A program made the position numbers and the translations under genes. 64,000 bases of DNA, from positions 135,040-199,039 of the forward strand of contig JAREIK010003118.1 of assembly GCA_029783825.1 (NCBI GenBank), given 5' to 3'. Below are positions 59,771-64,000 of this stretch, one piece after another. The stretch is from Sapria himalayana (Eukaryota; Streptophyta; Magnoliopsida; Malpighiales; Rafflesiaceae). The first letter of the stretch is position 1. Every line of letters starts with the position of its first letter. A model generated the notes under the pieces. The model had not been told where the DNA came from. It did no database searches and saw only the letters and a list, made by a program, of their open reading frames with translations.

Positions 59771-60381
59771 TTTTTCCTATACTAGTATCATATATCAATT
59801 CATGTAAAATATTTTCAGAGTTTGTATTGAGCTATCTTATGTCAATGTTGACATCATGAATAAAAATTATACATATATAGGCTGGAAAATATTGGGCATT
59901 CAAGAAGTGCATTTGTGTGAAATGTCACTTTCAATTAGTAAATCTTTTATTGATTTTGTGGATGATTAGAATAATTTATCTAACCAAAAAAATGACATAT
60001 TCAACACCATTTTTATGTATTGACACGAATCACATGCCATCAATTTACTAAGATGATTTGGTAAAGAATATGGTTGCCATAATTCGTGTTTTTAGATCCT
60101 CCTCAATCTACAAGGAATAACACAAACGAGAAATACCCAAAATCCCAATTTAAGTATAAATTGATTGTGTATTATTCCATATTTAAAAATTTTTAACATA
60201 ATAAAATGCTTACAAGAATGTTTTTGATTTATATATTTTTTTTGTCATTAGTTTTATTATTATTTTATAATATATAATTTTGTTTCCCACTATTCTATAT
60301 TGTTTACAATTTTAAAGTAGCACCCTCACGCATTATTATTAATGCATATTTATGATAAACCACATATATAACATGTTACTA

Positions 60382-60414
<33 letters not shown>

Positions 60415-61200
60415 CAATCAAAGCATAGTATAGTTTCTACAAGTAAGATGAAGGTTACTCCCACAAAGGATGAGATAGCATTGCTTTATAATATAAAGAT
60501 TAGACCAATATTTTATTTAATTGCAAACATTGACTATCTATACTTGCTAAATTAATTGCTATATGTATTTTCTTGCCTTCTTAAACTACTAGAAGCTATC
60601 TAATAACACTAGTAAATTAGAGTTTTTCTCTTTTCTTTTTAGATTAATTTCACTAAAAAATAGACTAGATTTTTAATTTTAAGTGTTTATAGATATATTT
60701 TTTTTTACTTCTCGTTATCTTCGACTTAATTTGTTAGAGAAAAATATTTTATTTTGATTAATTTTATGTTGAAATGAAATTATCACATTGAGAAGATTAA
60801 AATTGACTTGTGGTAACTCGGCACCCACTTATTTGAAAATCCAAGTTTGATTTTTGCTATATATATATATACTCTAAATATATATATATATATACTAAAT
60901 ATAAACTTTATATTTTTATGTATATGTACACTTTCCTATATATATATATATATAGTTATATATTTATACTTGTGTGTGTGTGTTACTATAAACATACCAT
61001 TATGGCCTACAAATATAAACAATATATATACGTATTATTGTATGTACACTAGTCGTTTAAAAAATAAATATAAATGCTTATATGTTAAACATATATACAA
61101 TATATGCTTATACATATAAAACACATATAGTGAATATTTTTATTCATATAAAATGAATACTTAGTTTTTGCAAACAATATTATAAACACTATTTTTCTAA
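59771..61200. other. AT-rich unit DNA with (TA)n, no gene
   Basis: Counterpart of A 17,166-18,640. (TA)n at about 60,384-60,413, shorter than in A. Confidence 0.7.
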
Positions 61201-63640
61201 TTTTGTTTTGAATTTTTTAATCTATCATTGAGAGTGCTAGGGTATATTCGTGTTTTAGTTTTGAGTATACTAAAATGTAAATATTTTAGGTTTAGGTAAA
61301 CTTTATTATTATTATTATCATCTTTTTTTTTTGTAAATATTATATTTAGGGTATCAAAATATTAATTACCCAAAAATATATATCCTAATTTTTGTGGGCA
61401 ATATTATGGTAAATATTAAATTATAGTCTTTTTTGTAACTAATCCTAATTGCATAGCTACTTATGGTGGATAAAAATTAATTCAACAAATAATTAATTAT
61501 AATAATATGTTTGTATGAACTTCACAAGAGGTGCAATGAAGGAAACGTAAGTTTTTTGAAATTCATTGAGTTGCTCGTAAATTGGCCCAAATACTCATGA
61601 TCATCAAAAAAAAAATACATCATATGCACGATATTATTAAATAAAAAATATATCTAGAATGACAGTGAAATAAAAAATTTAATAAAAACCAACTTATTTT
61701 AAAAATTTAAAAAATGCAACAAACCAAAAAATATTTATGTTTTAATATCCTATCAAAAAAAGAAACCAACTTATAATATCACAGTAACACTTAAAAACTA
61801 CGTATCATGTCATTTTTGTTTTAATATATTTGCATATGTTTTTCAAAAAATACATATTATATACATGTTTTTCAAAAATATATATGCGTTATGCATATAT
61901 TATGTATGTGTTTTTTAAAAATATATAGAGTATATACATACTCTACACTATGTGAATAAATAGTAAACATATTGTTCTAATACATATATAATATTTGTTT
62001 TTGTCGAAAAAATGTATACTCCATATATAAATACTATAATATCATATATGTATACTATATATATTTTTTAAATAATACAAAGATAAAAATATGTATATGT
62101 ATATGAATTAATGTCTATGCTCTATATGCATTTAAAAACTATACAATATATAAAAGTTGTAAAAAATATATGAACAATAATGTGTTGCGTATTATATATA
62201 CATATGACACAATAGTATGCATGTTTATGTATATACAAATACACAATAGTATTCATTGTTTATGTATATACATAACCACAATAGTATGTGGTTGTTCTAT
62301 ACTCTATATTACTTTGAAAAATATGTGTTGTGTATAAGATATTTTGAACAATTTATACATTGTCGTGAATATATAATTTTGAAAAATACATGCATTATTT
62401 TGAATATATATATTGTATTGTATGAAAAAAAAATGTATAATCTACATATACATTTTTCAAAATGTGTATATAGATGAATACTCTACATTTTTTCCCAAAA
62501 TAATTTTATAGTATATTATTACAATAATGCATATACAATACATGAAAACTCTATATACTGTATATGTAATAGAGTATGTACATACTATTGTGTATGACTT
62601 GGAAAAAAATACTATATATCTATATATTATATATATATATACTACTATATCTATATATTAATATGTTTTTCCAAAAAATGTTGATTATAAATTATACATT
62701 ATACCATATACTATACAGAGTATATATATACATTTTTCAAATATATACTTGTACACAATGCATGTTGTAAATACATATACACATACATACTATTGCACAT
62801 ACATTTTTCAAAGATAATTGTATATATCATATATGTTTTCTAAATCATATATATATTTATACTCTACATATAGTAACATATATTGTCTACTTATTATTTC
62901 GAAAAAAATAGAGTCTACATATACTCTATACAGAGTATATGCATGTATTTGTTTATTGACAAAAATGTATATTGTATATGTTTTATGAAATGAATACATA
63001 TACTATATATACATATATTAATATGTTTTTGAAATTAATATACATAGTATATGCATACTCGGATCTATGCTTTCAAAAAATATATATTAGCATTTGCTTT
63101 CCATTAAATATAAATAAATATCTTTTTTTTAATGATATGAAAGATAATTTTTAAGTACGTGCATATGCGTGACAGTGAAAAGTTACCTTTATGTTAGATA
63201 TCTGAGAATATCAAAACATAAATATAATTTATTTGTTTTTTTATGTTAAAATATTGATTATTTTATCAATATTTTTATTTGATGACCGCTCTATATAATT
63301 TTTTCTTATTAAATCATTATCATCATTAACTAAATATTATCCTAACTAAGTAGTGTCAACTTTACATAACCTACTTTTCTAATCTATTATATTAAAAATC
63401 TGTCAACTCTAATTATTTAGTTGTTACTTTTATATATATAAATTCTACTCAATTCCTCATAAGCTCATCTGTATCCGAACAATCTCAATCACACTTTATA
63501 CCCGGCATAGAATCTACACAAATTTTTTTGTTTTTTTTTTTTGCGAATCAATGTATGAACATTTTGATTCTTGTAGGGGAACACGTACAAATACTGGAAG
63601 AAAAGAAAATTAAATCATATATAAAATGCAGAAATAAATC
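61201..63640. repeat. AT-rich DNA full of short palindromes, copy C
   Basis: Counterpart of A 18,641-21,035, with the same TTTTTCAAAA and CTCTATACAGAG dyads. Indels against A break every short frame, so none is accepted as coding. Confidence 0.75.
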
Positions 63641-63719
63641 TTCAAGATACAATATTGATCGAATAAAAAAAAAGAACCAGTCCACATGTGGACTCTCTTG
63701 TACATTTATTCCTGAATTT

Positions 63720-64000
63720 CTAGTTCATAATGTCATAGCATCAATTTGTCATTATATTCGAGGATCTTCATCCTTACTTGGATGTATCAACCCAAGTAAT
63801 GTAGTCTTCCATGTTTCTATTCACAAAGAATACAGGATCAGTGATGATTTCAGGGTCCATTTGAACATGCCTTACTAATTGAATGTCACTGCTTCCTTAC
63901 ATGCTCAGGAAACTTCAAAACACCAGTACGACGATAGCCTATGTCTGCAAAAGTCAATCAGTCAACAACATTGACACAAACATACAAACAATCATGTCAA
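63720..64000 (-). pseudogene. IMP3: IMP3 (U3 snoRNP protein) last exon and part of intron, copy C
   Basis: Minus-strand homologue of the 21,113-21,237 fragment but longer. The exon runs from about 63,944 to the TAG at 63,722-63,720. Traces: RRTGVLKFPEHVRKQ (cf. RRLATVLVRLKFAEHLKEA of IMP3), a frame change, GHVQMDPEII-type codons, TDPVFFVNRNMEDYITWVD and TSK, then a one-base loss relative to copy A that ends the frame early. Upstream, ACTTTTGCAG at about 63,945-63,954 looks like a 3' splice site, so 63,945-64,000 is probably intron, cut by the window edge. An intron means capture from genomic DNA, not from mRNA. Frame breaks make this a pseudogene fragment; the identity with IMP3 rests on the motif order. 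Confidence 0.75.

Larger units (their letters stand above)
52655..63840 (+). repeat. Compound repeat unit, copy C
   Basis: Direct-orientation copy of unit A. Compared with A it lacks the spacer at 7,576-8,243 and about 2.3 kb (A 10,294-12,624; junction at about 55,968 with TCAA microhomology) and has no 786-bp hAT (empty site 56,186-56,193). It keeps the gypsy relic, (TA)n DNA, AT-rich palindromic DNA and a longer IMP3 fragment. Homology to A ends near 63,830, about where A is cut by junction DNA. Confidence 0.85.

Noticed and set aside
6540..63840. The three units as an assembly artefact or two haplotypes joined together.
   Set aside because: Copies differ by substitutions, private insertions with target duplications, and private deletions; still, spanning reads would be the final test.
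63528..63878. Plus-strand frame of 116 residues at the right end.
   Set aside because: It is the antisense of the IMP3 fragment; the minus strand explains the conserved codons.

Overview
The window is nuclear, intergenic DNA of a flowering plant. The evidence is a Copia retrotransposon primed by initiator-tRNA-Met, several RICESLEEPER-like hAT transposase relics, a plant RTE-type LINE relic, a captured R2R3-MYB fragment and a fragment of the U3 snoRNP gene IMP3. I cannot name the species. I find no intact host gene. Almost everything is mobile-element or satellite DNA, mostly very AT-rich with a few sharply GC-rich islands that are hAT ends.

Layout. 1-6,533: Ty1-Copia on the minus strand. 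One complete but decayed element (977-6,533) shares its left LTR with a second copy that runs off the window and whose gag is open. Each LTR carries an antisense fragment of an R2R3-MYB DNA-binding repeat. 6,540-21,237 (unit A, +), 23,369-36,838 (unit B, inverted) and 52,655-63,840 (unit C, +) are three diverged copies of one compound repeat of up to 14.7 kb. The unit contains long arrays of a self-complementary 26-bp minisatellite, a Ty3-gypsy integrase relic, AT-rich DNA with (TA)n tracts and, in A and C, the 3' end of an IMP3 gene.

A and B face each other around a 1.9-kb hAT foldback element (21,449-23,368) whose loop encodes a broken hAT dimerization domain. B and C face each other around a second palindrome (36,843-49,603). 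Its arms hold mirrored relics of two hAT transposases and its loop is a LINE reverse-transcriptase relic. A further hAT transposase pseudogene (50,239-51,711) follows. The result is two nested palindromes in tandem: outer arms of the compound unit, inner arms of hAT material, and a loop of transposon coding remnant.

Three small hAT derivatives can be dated by target-site evidence: 12,861-13,646 (8-bp duplication plus two empty sites in B and C), 41,125-41,662 (8-bp duplication) and a 53-bp end-to-end derivative at 22,606-22,658 (empty site in the mirror arm). The strongest points for follow-up are the nested palindromes, the palindromic minisatellite, the MYB fragment inside an LTR, the IMP3 capture and the 53-bp hAT. 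Alignments were made by eye, so boundaries marked as approximate may be off by tens of bases.
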